The position numbers and the translations under genes were made by a program. Below the pieces are notes generated by a model that saw only the letters and a program-made list of their open reading frames with translations, made no database searches and was not told the DNA's origin. From an uncultured Lachnospiraceae bacterium (GTDB taxonomy: Bacteria; Bacillota; Clostridia; Lachnospirales; Lachnospiraceae), in assembly GCA_910584915.1 (NCBI GenBank), contig CAJUDM010000006.1:1-64000 (forward strand): a DNA stretch of 64,000 nt, read 5' to 3'. This document shows, one piece after another, positions 8,901 through 16,150 of this stretch. Numbering within the stretch: position 1 is the stretch's first letter; every line of letters begins with the position of its first letter.

Positions 8901-10752
8901 AGATTTGGAGACCTATGTGAAGGATTATGGCTGTGGGCTCATCTGCATCGGCGGGGAGGACAGTTTTGCCCTGGGCGGTTATCGGGACAGCGTATTGGAG
9001 ACGGTGCTTCCGGTGGATATGGAGCTGCGGGGTGTGAATGAAATACCTTCCACGGCGATGATCATGGCAATCGATCACTCGGGAAGCATGAGTATGGAGG
9101 CGGGCGGCGCGACAAGCCTGGATCTGGCTGTCACCGCCGCAAAGCTGGCTGTGGATCAGATGCGGGATACGGACCAGGTGGGTGTCATCACCTTCGATGA
9201 CACTTTTGAGTGGGTGGTGGAGCCGACAGCTGCCGATGAGAAAGAGAAGATCAAGGCGCAGATCGAGACCATAGCGGAGGGCGGCGGAACGACCATTCAA
9301 CCTGCGCTGTGGGCGGCGCTTCAGGGTGTGGAGGAGTGCGAGGCGGGCATCCGCCATGTGATCCTTTTGACGGACGGGCAGGGGGAGAGCAGAAACTATA
9401 GGGATATCATCAGAGAATATACAGACGCAGGGGTTACGTTGTCCACGGTGGCGGTGGGAGGCGATGCGGACGCGAGGCTCCTTGAACAGCTCGCGGAAAA
9501 CTGCGGCGGGCGCTACTATTATTCCGATATGGCGTCGGATATTCCGAAGATTTTTGCCCAGGAGGTCTTTTTGAGCGGGGATACCTATCTACAGAACGGG
9601 CTGTTTCATCTGGCGGTGGATGGGGGCAATGAGATCACGGAGGGGCTGTTTGAGGAGGGCTGGCCGGGGATCTACGGTTATGTCAGCGCAACGCCGAAGA
9701 ATGCGTCCAGCGTGCTGATCGCTTCGGAGAAGGACGATCCGCTGCTCAGCGTCATGCAGTACGGCCTGGGGCATACTGTCGCCTGGAATACGGATGTGAC
9801 AAATGAGTGGACTGCCGGGTTTGCCGGGGAGAGCGATTATGCGCAGCTCTGGAAGCGCATTGTGGATTACAGTGTGGGCAATGCGGCGATCGGTGAGGAT
9901 TCGGTGGATGTGAAGGCGGAGGGCAGTTACACCGATGTGACCTATCGCGCCGTAGATTACGACAGGCAGACGAAGGTGGAGGCGGTGTATACCGATCCGG
10001 AGGGGAATACACAGACGGCTCCTTTGCAGGCTGTGGCGCCGGGGCGTTTTGAGGCAAAGCTGGATACGGATGTCACAGGCGTCTATAATTTGAACGTGCG
10101 GCGGCTGGAGGAGGGAGAAGTCGCAAACGCCGTGACCACCGCGGTGGCGGTGCAGTATTCGGATGAATACAAATTTGATGTGGATCAGGGGATCTTTACC
10201 GGCTTTGTGGAGCGTTGCGGGGCGATACTCGATCCGGAGCAGAATTTCTGGGAGCAGAGAAGGAGTGGGATAAAGGAGCGCTATGAACTGACAAAGTGGC
10301 TGATCCTTGGGCTGATATTCTGGTTTCTGATGGATATCGCGCTGCGCAGGTTTCATGTTTTGCCGCAGGATACGAAACTGTATCGGATGGCGGTGGAGTA
10401 TCGAAGGAAAAAGAAGATGCGGACTGGGCAATTTGCGGGCAATCCTTCTACTCAACAAATGGAAGCAGGAAGAAAAGCAGGAGATGTCATAAACAGGGCA
10501 GCGAACGGTGCCGAGTTAGTAGAAGGTAAGCCGGGAGACAGTATCATGTTTTCTAAGGGTAAGACAAATAGCAGTACAGGGGCTGTCACAAATGCGGCGG
10601 ATGGTATAAGCGCAGATATATCGGAGAGCGCAGACGATTCCGAAAGGAAGAAAAAGCATAAGAAACCGAAAAAAGGTAACGGAAAGAAAGAGGTGCAGAC
10701 ACTGGATACTTCCGCTCTGCTGCAGAAGAGGAATCAGAGAAAGCCGATGTGA
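5929..10752 (+). CDS. Giant BatA-like membrane protein with three VWA domains
   Basis: This 1607-residue protein looks like two proteins joined. Part one has a BatA-type N-terminus with two membrane helices (about residues 5-24 and 57-78) and VWA domain 1 with MIDAS DTSGSM (D95). A repeat-rich linker lies near 400-440. Part two begins with two more helices (about 645-692), followed by VWA domain 2 with DISDS (near 707), a glutamine-amidotransferase-like segment with GGEDSFALGGY (near 1020), VWA domain 3 with AIDHSGSM (D near 1049), and a C-terminal helix (about 1457-1477) with a Lys-rich tail. In related bacteria these parts are usually separate genes. It overlaps DUF58 by 11 bases. A role in envelope assembly under MoxR control is inferred. 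Confidence 0.88.
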   Translation: MIFESLWPVALFSAVPAVIILYLLRPRGKDYRISSTLLWDKLFRNQQSRTVLEKFIHNILMYLQILILALLILSLMSPYLHRAGKSRGNVILVFDTSGSMQHDAGDGGTRLEWAIKEAESLIASSEETNFSIITCDCTGTDPLAVGVKDKSTLLEALGQITCCDGGGDLSDAQSMVETFRNAGGGSEEGSQAAEVIVFTDGGGAAEAMHFSEYFDAQVVVVGEAVSNVANQFLSFAEADGESEAETAVGITAGGDVSTDNGQQDQMDHAGGVHMITCASGITNYSDAEASMEVSLYAGERLVEIKKMTLAAEESALCFFDDFPWQGEVLRSEISSVRFAGREDKDSLAGDNTAYAIGEQTGSVDAVLVGEGNTYIEKAYAAAFGRSLTKVKGESALPVAIPEAGEENVQSGTLPEAGAESAQSGAVAEAGSNGALQGTQARTVRIYDAGAENSLRDGGNSLVFQDESLKAGTAEKVMLSVTGCELTEGLSSFSIGVNETNVYEVPSWGTGFLWAGGQCAGYYGEHDGIRAVVVGFDIRESDFPLKAEFPVFMANAVRFLGDTSLLAENIYEAGDTLLFHPLSDFDVSTLHAETKKAGLYEVTAGELSEQYVVRFATEGESDGRITAEGTVSEAAYSSQLVRVRLRNVLLVLALILMIAEWVLYVRQMRYRGRFYLIVRAAGVCILLLALFGVSVNRRGAVNTTVFLLDISDSNEQNLPAMEHDLKAALGRMPKDNQYGIVTFGKDALVEQFLTREDHFTKVMSVPDKTATNFEDALSRALAMIPAEGAGRVVILTDGKETKGDLGRMAPALLSRQVELLAYVYESEKGQDVYVEDVELPGYLYQGDLYSMTVTVVSNYETDARIQILTGGRQASAYDVHLNRGSNQFRFQQKVTGANVESFEVRVAAAGDTCGENNSYHAYSVVDAVPKVLLVSGIGEDSSPFQDLLRSAGCDFDVADAAGAPDSLKGLLEYKSILLQNVYLSDLPEGFLADLETYVKDYGCGLICIGGEDSFALGGYRDSVLETVLPVDMELRGVNEIPSTAMIMAIDHSGSMSMEAGGATSLDLAVTAAKLAVDQMRDTDQVGVITFDDTFEWVVEPTAADEKEKIKAQIETIAEGGGTTIQPALWAALQGVEECEAGIRHVILLTDGQGESRNYRDIIREYTDAGVTLSTVAVGGDADARLLEQLAENCGGRYYYSDMASDIPKIFAQEVFLSGDTYLQNGLFHLAVDGGNEITEGLFEEGWPGIYGYVSATPKNASSVLIASEKDDPLLSVMQYGLGHTVAWNTDVTNEWTAGFAGESDYAQLWKRIVDYSVGNAAIGEDSVDVKAEGSYTDVTYRAVDYDRQTKVEAVYTDPEGNTQTAPLQAVAPGRFEAKLDTDVTGVYNLNVRRLEEGEVANAVTTAVAVQYSDEYKFDVDQGIFTGFVERCGAILDPEQNFWEQRRSGIKERYELTKWLILGLIFWFLMDIALRRFHVLPQDTKLYRMAVEYRRKKKMRTGQFAGNPSTQQMEAGRKAGDVINRAANGAELVEGKPGDSIMFSKGKTNSSTGAVTNAADGISADISESADDSERKKKHKKPKKGNGKKEVQTLDTSALLQKRNQRKPM
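7129..7245 (+). repeat. Three tandem 39-base repeats inside the giant VWA gene
   Basis: Copies start at 7129, 7168 and 7207, each beginning with CTGAGGCGGG or a close variant. They encode a 13-residue unit of the type PEAGxExxQSGxx. The unit keeps the reading frame and lies in a linker between VWA domain 1 and part two, so copy number could change without breaking the protein. Confidence 0.8.
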
Positions 10753-10843
10753 AATGAGCAAATAAAATGGGTATTACATGTTGTGCATAGTAACGTTACG
10801 CGAATTATAAAATGTAATGATTTCTGATAAGGGGCATGGGATT

Positions 10844-11434
10844 ATGGAAAAAGATACTCGTCTTATCAATATCTATCTGAAAATTCATCACAAAAGATCG
10901 CTGACGATCAGTGACCTCAGTTATCTGGCGCAGTATGACCCGGAATGTTTTAAGAAAACCTGTAAGAATGTTGTCTACAATATTCCCGAGACAAAGCCGA
11001 TCATGTCGCCAGATACTCCGGAGTTTATGCGGGGAGGCGGGAAGAATCCAGACACGGAATCCGCTCAGAAAGATGAGCGAAAGCTGAATTCAGGGTCATT
11101 ACAGGCGGATGAGGCGGCGGAAGCGGGATCATTACAGAAGAATGAAACAAGTCCAGGACTGAAGACAGAATCGGATTCCTCACAGATGGGTGAAACGAAG
11201 TACGGATCAAAGCCGGAACCGGAATCTTCCGACTGGCAGGACATAGAGAAAGTCCTGGAAAATTTGAAGCATCTGGAGATGCAGGATGTTCCTGTTGTGG
11301 ATATAGACGCTGACAGGGTGAAGGATCTGTTGGGGAATCTGTATATGGAACTTCTGTTTCCGCACAATGACAACTATCCGTTTATGGATATGATGGATCA
11401 GGTCAATGTACCCTCGTTTGATAAGAGAGCATAG
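10844..11434 (+). CDS. Small acidic protein of unknown function downstream of the VWA operon
   Basis: I do not recognise a family. The 196-residue product has an ordered N-terminus (DTRLINIYLKIHHKRSLTI ... YLAQYDPECF), a low-complexity middle (about residues 60-130) with loosely repeated units such as GSLQADEAAEAGSLQKNET, and an acidic C-terminus ending in a helix and NVPSFDKRA. There is no signal peptide or membrane helix. The ATG at 10844 sits behind AAGGGG and is preferred over the one at 10817. It follows the giant VWA gene by about 90 bases; a 10-base palindrome, GTAACGTTAC (10790-10799), and a weak promoter-like TTGTGC/TATAAA pair lie in the gap. Co-operation with the MoxR system is possible only from position. 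Confidence 0.65.
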   Translation: MEKDTRLINIYLKIHHKRSLTISDLSYLAQYDPECFKKTCKNVVYNIPETKPIMSPDTPEFMRGGGKNPDTESAQKDERKLNSGSLQADEAAEAGSLQKNETSPGLKTESDSSQMGETKYGSKPEPESSDWQDIEKVLENLKHLEMQDVPVVDIDADRVKDLLGNLYMELLFPHNDNYPFMDMMDQVNVPSFDKRA

Positions 11435-11461
11435 GGATAAGAGGGGATTTGGATGACAAAA

Positions 11462-11490
11462 TTGACAGAGTGCACAAACACATATATGAT
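11462..11490 (+). promoter_or_regulatory. Promoter for the MBOAT acyltransferase genes
   Basis: A consensus TTGACA (11462-11467) and TATGAT (11485-11490) are separated by 17 bases, a good housekeeping promoter. The transcript would have a leader of about 160 bases containing a strong hairpin at 11545-11576. Confidence 0.7.
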
Positions 11491-11544
11491 AACATTTTGC
11501 TTGCGGGAAACAAATTTGAAGTATATACTGTGGAAAGGCAGGAG

Positions 11545-11576
11545 GATTCGTCATATTAACATCAGTATGATGAATC
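11545..11576 (+). promoter_or_regulatory. 11-bp stem-loop in the leader of the MBOAT gene
   Basis: GATTCGTCATA (11545-11555) pairs with TATGATGAATC (11566-11576) with a single G-U pair and a 10-base loop. No run of T follows, so it is not a simple terminator. It lies between the promoter and the MBOAT start and could affect mRNA stability or bind a regulator. Confidence 0.5.
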
Positions 11577-11656
11577 AATACAAGATTTTTGTTCGATAAA
11601 AGGGCCTAAGACAAATTTTACTTCAGGGATAAGCCCGGAATGTTTAGGAGAAATCT

Positions 11657-13183
11657 ATGATATTTGACTCTCTTACATTTGCAGTATTCCTCCCGATCAC
11701 TTTTCTGGTATATTGGGCGGTTTCACATAAATACCGTTGGATTTTTCTGCTGGCGGCAAATTACTGGTTTTATATGAGCGGCAGTGCACGATATGGACTG
11801 CTGCTGACAGTTACGATGGCGGTGACTTATGTCTGTGCGTTGCAGATAGAGCGTCGCCCCGCGGGAAAAGGGCGCAAGTTTTTTCTATGGCTTGGCGCCG
11901 GGTTTCCGTTGGCTGCCCTTCTATATTTTAAATACGCTTCTTTTTTATGGAAGACGGTGCTTTATCTGGCAAAGGCGTTGTCTGCTCCGGCAAAGGAACT
12001 TGTCGGATATGATCTCTTGCTTCAGGTCATCATACCACTCGGCATTTCTTTTTATACGTTTAAAGCGGTCAGTTATGTCGTGGATGTATACCGCGGCAGG
12101 CAGAGGGCGGAACGGCATTTCGGTTATTATGCCTGTTTCCTTTCTTATTTTCCTGATGTGATATCCGGTCCGATCGATCGGGCAGAAATCCTGCTGCCCC
12201 AGTTGAAGAAAGACAAACGGTTTTGTTATGAAGATGGTGTATATGCGCTTCGCATGATGCTGCTCGGTTATGCCAAGAAACTGCTTTTGGCGGATGTACT
12301 GACAGGATACACAGATATGATTTTTAATAATGTAACACATTACAGTGGTTTTACGCTCCTTTTTGCGTCTTTTCTTTTTACGCTTCAGATTTATTGTGAC
12401 TTTTCCGGGTACTCTGATATTGCGATGGGCGTATCCAAATTGTTCGGCATCGACCTGATGCGTAATTTTTCAACGCCATATTTTGCGAGATCCATCCGGG
12501 AATTCTGGAAGAGATGGCATATTTCTCTGTCTACCTGGTTTCGCGACTATGTTTATATCCCATTGGGTGGGAACAGGGTATCGAAGCCGCGCAAGGCATG
12601 GAATCTGATGGCGACATTTTTGGTCAGCGGCCTGTGGCATGGAGCGGATTATACTTATATCCTCTGGGGCGGGATTCATGGATTGTATCAGGTGGCGGAG
12701 AACTGCCTGCAGGATCTGGCTGCGTGTGTGCGGCGTAAACGCATGCCCTCCGTGCGGGCTGTGACAGGGCGGACGGAAAACGGAAGAGAGGATTTCGGGA
12801 AAAGAGCCTGCATCCGCGGGATGGTGGTTGGCTCAATGCAAACTGTCGTCACCTTCCTGTTAGTCAATTTTGCGTGGATATTCTTTCGGTCTGACAAACT
12901 GCAGGATGCGCTTTATTTTGTGACGCACATGTTTTCGGATTTTTCCTTCGGGAAGGCGCTATCGGATATGAAGATGTCTGCCGCTGATCTTTTTATGATC
13001 TGTGTTTTTCTGCTCTTCCTGACGGCATATGATGCCGTCGGACGGAAAAAAGATCTGCTGAGGGAAATGGACAGGCTTCCGATGTGGTGCAGATGGTGCC
13101 TGTATCTGGGCGTTGCGCTTGTCATTGCTGCCATCAGGATTCATAATGGCACAAGCCAGCAGTTTATCTATTTCCGGTTTTGA
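11657..13183 (+). CDS. MBOAT-family membrane O-acyltransferase
   Basis: The 508-residue polytopic protein is an AlgI/DltB-type MBOAT enzyme that moves acyl groups across the membrane for transfer to extracellular polymers. Typical segments are YCDFSGYSDIAMG (about residues 252-264), REFWKRWHISLSTWFRDYVY with the FWRRWH-type motif, and LWHGADYTYILWG carrying the invariant histidine. The first helices start at once, so no signal peptide is needed. The next gene begins 19 bases downstream and encodes the expected periplasm-side partner type. Substrate is unknown; wall polysaccharide or exopolysaccharide acetylation is the likely role. Confidence 0.93.
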   Translation: MIFDSLTFAVFLPITFLVYWAVSHKYRWIFLLAANYWFYMSGSARYGLLLTVTMAVTYVCALQIERRPAGKGRKFFLWLGAGFPLAALLYFKYASFLWKTVLYLAKALSAPAKELVGYDLLLQVIIPLGISFYTFKAVSYVVDVYRGRQRAERHFGYYACFLSYFPDVISGPIDRAEILLPQLKKDKRFCYEDGVYALRMMLLGYAKKLLLADVLTGYTDMIFNNVTHYSGFTLLFASFLFTLQIYCDFSGYSDIAMGVSKLFGIDLMRNFSTPYFARSIREFWKRWHISLSTWFRDYVYIPLGGNRVSKPRKAWNLMATFLVSGLWHGADYTYILWGGIHGLYQVAENCLQDLAACVRRKRMPSVRAVTGRTENGREDFGKRACIRGMVVGSMQTVVTFLLVNFAWIFFRSDKLQDALYFVTHMFSDFSFGKALSDMKMSAADLFMICVFLLFLTAYDAVGRKKDLLREMDRLPMWCRWCLYLGVALVIAAIRIHNGTSQQFIYFRF

Positions 13184-13202
13184 CAGGAAGGAGGGGAGCG
13201 GA

Positions 13203-14267
13203 TTGAAAAAATTTATTTGCAGGGTAATAGTTTTTATATTGCTGGCTGCCGTATTGCTGATTCCTGTCAATGTGGTCGTGGATCCTTTTAATGTCTTTCA
13301 TGCGCGCCGGATCAGGGACAATGGGGTTGAACCGAACGCTAATTTTATCAAAACAAAATATGTGATAGAAAATCCAGAGAAATTCGATTCCTATCTGTTC
13401 GGTTCCTCCCGCGTGGGGTTTCTGGATGTGGAGAAAATGACGGGCGGAACATATTACAATATGACGTACTCGGAGGGGCTTCCCTATGAACATTATCTGA
13501 CATTGAAGGCGATGATAGCCGGAGGGGAGATCCCGAAGAATGTGCTTGTGGGGGTGGATGACATCTCCTGTTTTGTGGATCCGAAGTTCCACAACGACCA
13601 ACTCTATCGGCTTTCTTATCCGTATGACGGCACGCTTGTGGACAAGGCCGGTTTCTATCTGCGCTACTGCGATACGATCACGACGATCCGCTCCCTGCCT
13701 GTCATCAAGGCGCACGGTGAACCGGACGAAAGCGTGACAGAGAGTTATTACCGGACGGGCACCGGAAGAGGGAATACGGATACCCGGACGTTTGACGAGG
13801 ACCAGGATATTCCTTACTGGGAAGATTATTATGCGCCGAGGATAGACGAAGCACTTCAGGAGATCGCTGAACTTCGGGCACTCTGTGAGGAGAACGGGAT
13901 CCGGCTGGTGGTGTTTACCAACCCGCTTCATGCGACGACATACAGAAAGGACCTGGAATACGGATATCTGGAATTTTTGGAGAAGCTGGCAGAGGTGACG
14001 CCGTACTATAATTTCAGTGGCTTTAATGATGTGACATGTGACAACGGATATTATCATGAGACGAGCCATTACAGCACTGCAGCGGGAGACCTGATGGTGC
14101 GGGCGATGTTCGAGGGGGAGGTTTCCGAACCGTTAAAAGAACAGGGATTCGGTGTCTATGTGACAGAGGAAAATGTGAAAGAGGTTATGGCTCTGCTGCG
14201 CGAACAGGCAAGTGAGCGGGGGATAGTTGTATGCGGTCAGGAAATATACGGAAAAGAAGATCCGTGA
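13203..14267 (+). CDS. Membrane-anchored GSSR-motif protein, partner of the MBOAT acyltransferase
   Basis: The protein of 354 residues has an N-terminal membrane anchor (ICRVIVFILLAAVLLIPVNVV) and an exported domain with FGSSRVGF (roughly residues 70-77). GSSR occurs in AlgJ/AlgX/DltD-like SGNH-fold partners of MBOAT proteins, where the serine is catalytic. The late segment YHETSHYSTAAGDLM resembles the closing D-x-x-H region, although the acidic residue before His is not certain. A TTG start at 13203 is chosen because of AGGAGGGG about six bases upstream and because it places the anchor at the N-terminus. Probably transfers the acyl group delivered by the MBOAT protein to a glycan. Confidence 0.75.
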   Translation: MKKFICRVIVFILLAAVLLIPVNVVVDPFNVFHARRIRDNGVEPNANFIKTKYVIENPEKFDSYLFGSSRVGFLDVEKMTGGTYYNMTYSEGLPYEHYLTLKAMIAGGEIPKNVLVGVDDISCFVDPKFHNDQLYRLSYPYDGTLVDKAGFYLRYCDTITTIRSLPVIKAHGEPDESVTESYYRTGTGRGNTDTRTFDEDQDIPYWEDYYAPRIDEALQEIAELRALCEENGIRLVVFTNPLHATTYRKDLEYGYLEFLEKLAEVTPYYNFSGFNDVTCDNGYYHETSHYSTAAGDLMVRAMFEGEVSEPLKEQGFGVYVTEENVKEVMALLREQASERGIVVCGQEIYGKEDP

Positions 14268-14373
14268 TCAGCAAAAGAGAAGAAGCCGGACCAAGGCAGG
14301 AAGGGAACATACTTTATGAGTTGTGGTATATTATATGAGCCTGTGGGTATCGTGATCCATGTGCAGGGGAAAT

Positions 14374-15168
14374 ATGAAAAGTAAAATACGGAATATAAAA
14401 TATATCAAGTATCTTATGAAGTATTTTCTGCCCATTTCAGCAAGCGTCTATTTCTGTCTGTGCCTTTCCATGCGCCTTACTGTGCGTGAAACTTCGTATG
14501 CCGGGGAAGAGTGCATGTTGTATTATATAGTGAATGCGGACGGTATGAAGGGATTGGGACACAGTATTTTGATGGTTGTGGATGGTGAAGGGTGCGGAAC
14601 GGTTCTGAGCTTTAACGGTATGCAGAGATCGCTCTCGGAGAGTCTTATGGGAAAGAGCGGCGTTGGGAAGTTGAGCGACGGAGCGATGGATGCGGAGGAG
14701 ACGGAAGCTTTTCTGCGCTCGGGCGATCTGAGTCTGGAGGGCGACCAACTTGCTGATAATTATGATATGGCGCTGTACAGACCGATCACAAGGGAGGAGT
14801 ACCGGATTGTTTTGGAGCAGGCATTGCCGTACAAAGAGGCGGAAGAAGAGTTTACTGTTTTATATGGGAAGTGGGTGACGGAGGAAGATACCGCAGAAAA
14901 AGCGGCGTATCGTCAGGCGCTTAAGCAGATGGCAGAGGATGAAAGCCTGCCGTTATATCAGATCTATACCAATAACTGCGACCATGCGGCGAGGATAATT
15001 GCCTCTTCGGTTGATCAGGATTTATCTGACTATACCTGTGATGCATGGCGCATGACGCCCAACGGGAATCTGAAGGCTTTTGGGAAGAAGGCGGAGAAAT
15101 GGGGTGTTATGGAGCTGGGGGAGCAGACTTTGGCGGAGAATGTCCTGATGTTTCTGGTGAGCCTTTGA
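14374..15168 (+). CDS. Exported protein with NlpC/P60-like Cys-His pattern, unknown family
   Basis: The 264-residue product has an N-terminal hydrophobic segment (LPISASVYFCLCLSMRL) suggesting export or membrane anchoring. Two short motifs stand out: LGHSILMVVDG (about residues 60-70), where the His follows a glycine, and YTNNCDHAARIIA (about 205-217). A His-before-Cys order is seen in circularly permuted NlpC/P60 or DUF4105-like papain folds, so a peptidase or amidase on the wall or on a lipid is possible; this is inference from two motifs. The ATG at 14374 sits behind AGGGGA; an in-frame ATG 15 bases earlier is less well placed. It follows the acylation pair by about 100 bases. Confidence 0.7.
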   Translation: MKSKIRNIKYIKYLMKYFLPISASVYFCLCLSMRLTVRETSYAGEECMLYYIVNADGMKGLGHSILMVVDGEGCGTVLSFNGMQRSLSESLMGKSGVGKLSDGAMDAEETEAFLRSGDLSLEGDQLADNYDMALYRPITREEYRIVLEQALPYKEAEEEFTVLYGKWVTEEDTAEKAAYRQALKQMAEDESLPLYQIYTNNCDHAARIIASSVDQDLSDYTCDAWRMTPNGNLKAFGKKAEKWGVMELGEQTLAENVLMFLVSL

Positions 15169-15369
15169 AATCTTTGTAAAGTCGATTTCAGTTGGGCAGG
15201 CTAAGCAGATGCAGTTTTAATTATGCGAGTGAGTCATCTCTATGGATAAAAAGGAATTGACAGAATTTTTGTTGAAGATTATTATTAAAATTACAAAAAA
15301 TTAGAGAGAAATTACATTTTTCTATGTGTTTCAATTGACAGATTGGACAGAAGAAATGGAGAGTTTGAT

Positions 15370-15723
15370 TTGAAAATATTAAATAAAAAGATTAACATTA
15401 ATAAACTTAGCATGATTGAAGAAAAAAACTTCTTTTCAGATATGTGTATGATGAAAGCTGTTGTGGATATTGACAGGGAATTGATCGCCGTAAACGCGGA
15501 ACTTCACGCGGATCTAGAGCAGATGCTTTTGGAAAATGGTTCCAGACAGCAATCACTGTATGGGATCAATATCTATTATGATAATAGTGAGATAGAGTTC
15601 GATTCTCTGATCAATCCCCCAAGGAACAGAGAAGCAGGATATCCCAGGGTTGGCCGCGGTGTAGCAGATCCTAAAGCAAGAGAAAAAATTGTGGAGGTGG
15701 TAAATAAATGGATAGAACTGTAA
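15370..15723 (+). CDS. DUF5674 family protein
   Basis: The 117-residue protein carries features I associate with DUF5674: AELHADLEQMLLENGSRQ, LYGINIYYD, IEFDSLINPPRN and a C-terminal GVADPKAREKIVEVVNKWI. Function is not known. A TTG at 15370 with GGAGAG six bases upstream is preferred; the longer TTG reading from 15343 has no clear ribosome binding site. The DNA is more AT-rich than the surrounding genes. It overlaps the next small gene by 16 bases, so the two form a unit. Confidence 0.7.
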   Translation: MKILNKKININKLSMIEEKNFFSDMCMMKAVVDIDRELIAVNAELHADLEQMLLENGSRQQSLYGINIYYDNSEIEFDSLINPPRNREAGYPRVGRGVADPKAREKIVEVVNKWIEL

Positions 15724-16001
15724 ACTGGTTTGCGATGCCGGTTGGCGTTCAGATTTCAAATGTTGGAAGTGAAGTTCATCGGGCCATCAGTTGGAAGAAC
15801 AGGGGTGATGAGCAGAAAAAAATAAATTTTTGCATGAAAGCGATCGAATTTATTGAGCTGATGAAAGAGGACCCCAAAAATCAATACAGAAAAAGAGAGC
15901 TGGACTGCTGCATCGATGAATTAAGAGACTATTTTACAGGGGAAAATATTTACAATACAACAGAAGAACAGTTGATTAGATACTATGATGCCTTTCTGTA
16001 A
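15708..16001 (+). CDS. Small helical protein of unknown function
   Basis: The 97-residue product begins MDRTVNWFAMPVGVQISNV and then appears fully helical, with KKINFCMKAIEFIELM and a C-terminal YFTGENIYNTTEEQLIRYY. Similar small four-helix proteins are common as uncharacterised genes in Firmicutes, but I cannot name the family. It overlaps the DUF5674 gene and ends before a good terminator, so the pair is a two-gene unit. Confidence 0.65.
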   Translation: MDRTVNWFAMPVGVQISNVGSEVHRAISWKNRGDEQKKINFCMKAIEFIELMKEDPKNQYRKRELDCCIDELRDYFTGENIYNTTEEQLIRYYDAFL

Positions 16002-16050
16002 AATGTATCGGTTGACAGCATGGTAGATGAGCCAGTTATTTATAAGACAA

Positions 16051-16083
16051 AGCAGTAAATCAGCTATTCGGTTTACTGCTTTT
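16051..16083 (+). terminator. Intrinsic terminator after the DUF5674 unit
   Basis: AGCAGTAAA (16051-16059) pairs perfectly with TTTACTGCT (16072-16080) around a 12-base loop, followed by more T. The stem is AT-rich but complete. Confidence 0.65.
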
Positions 16084-16150
16084 CCATTATAAAAGATATA
16101 AATTCCAGACATCTCAACTTGACAATAATTTAACACAGGAGGGTTCGGGT

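Noticed and set aside
7195..9357. Long open frame of 720 codons on the minus strand
   Set aside because: It lies opposite the giant VWA gene, has His/Arg/Pro-rich composition typical of antisense shadows, and no ribosome binding site.
14316..14384. 22-codon open frame overlapping the start of the NlpC-like gene, possible leader peptide
   Set aside because: Spacing of the Shine-Dalgarno is poor and nothing in the peptide suggests regulation.
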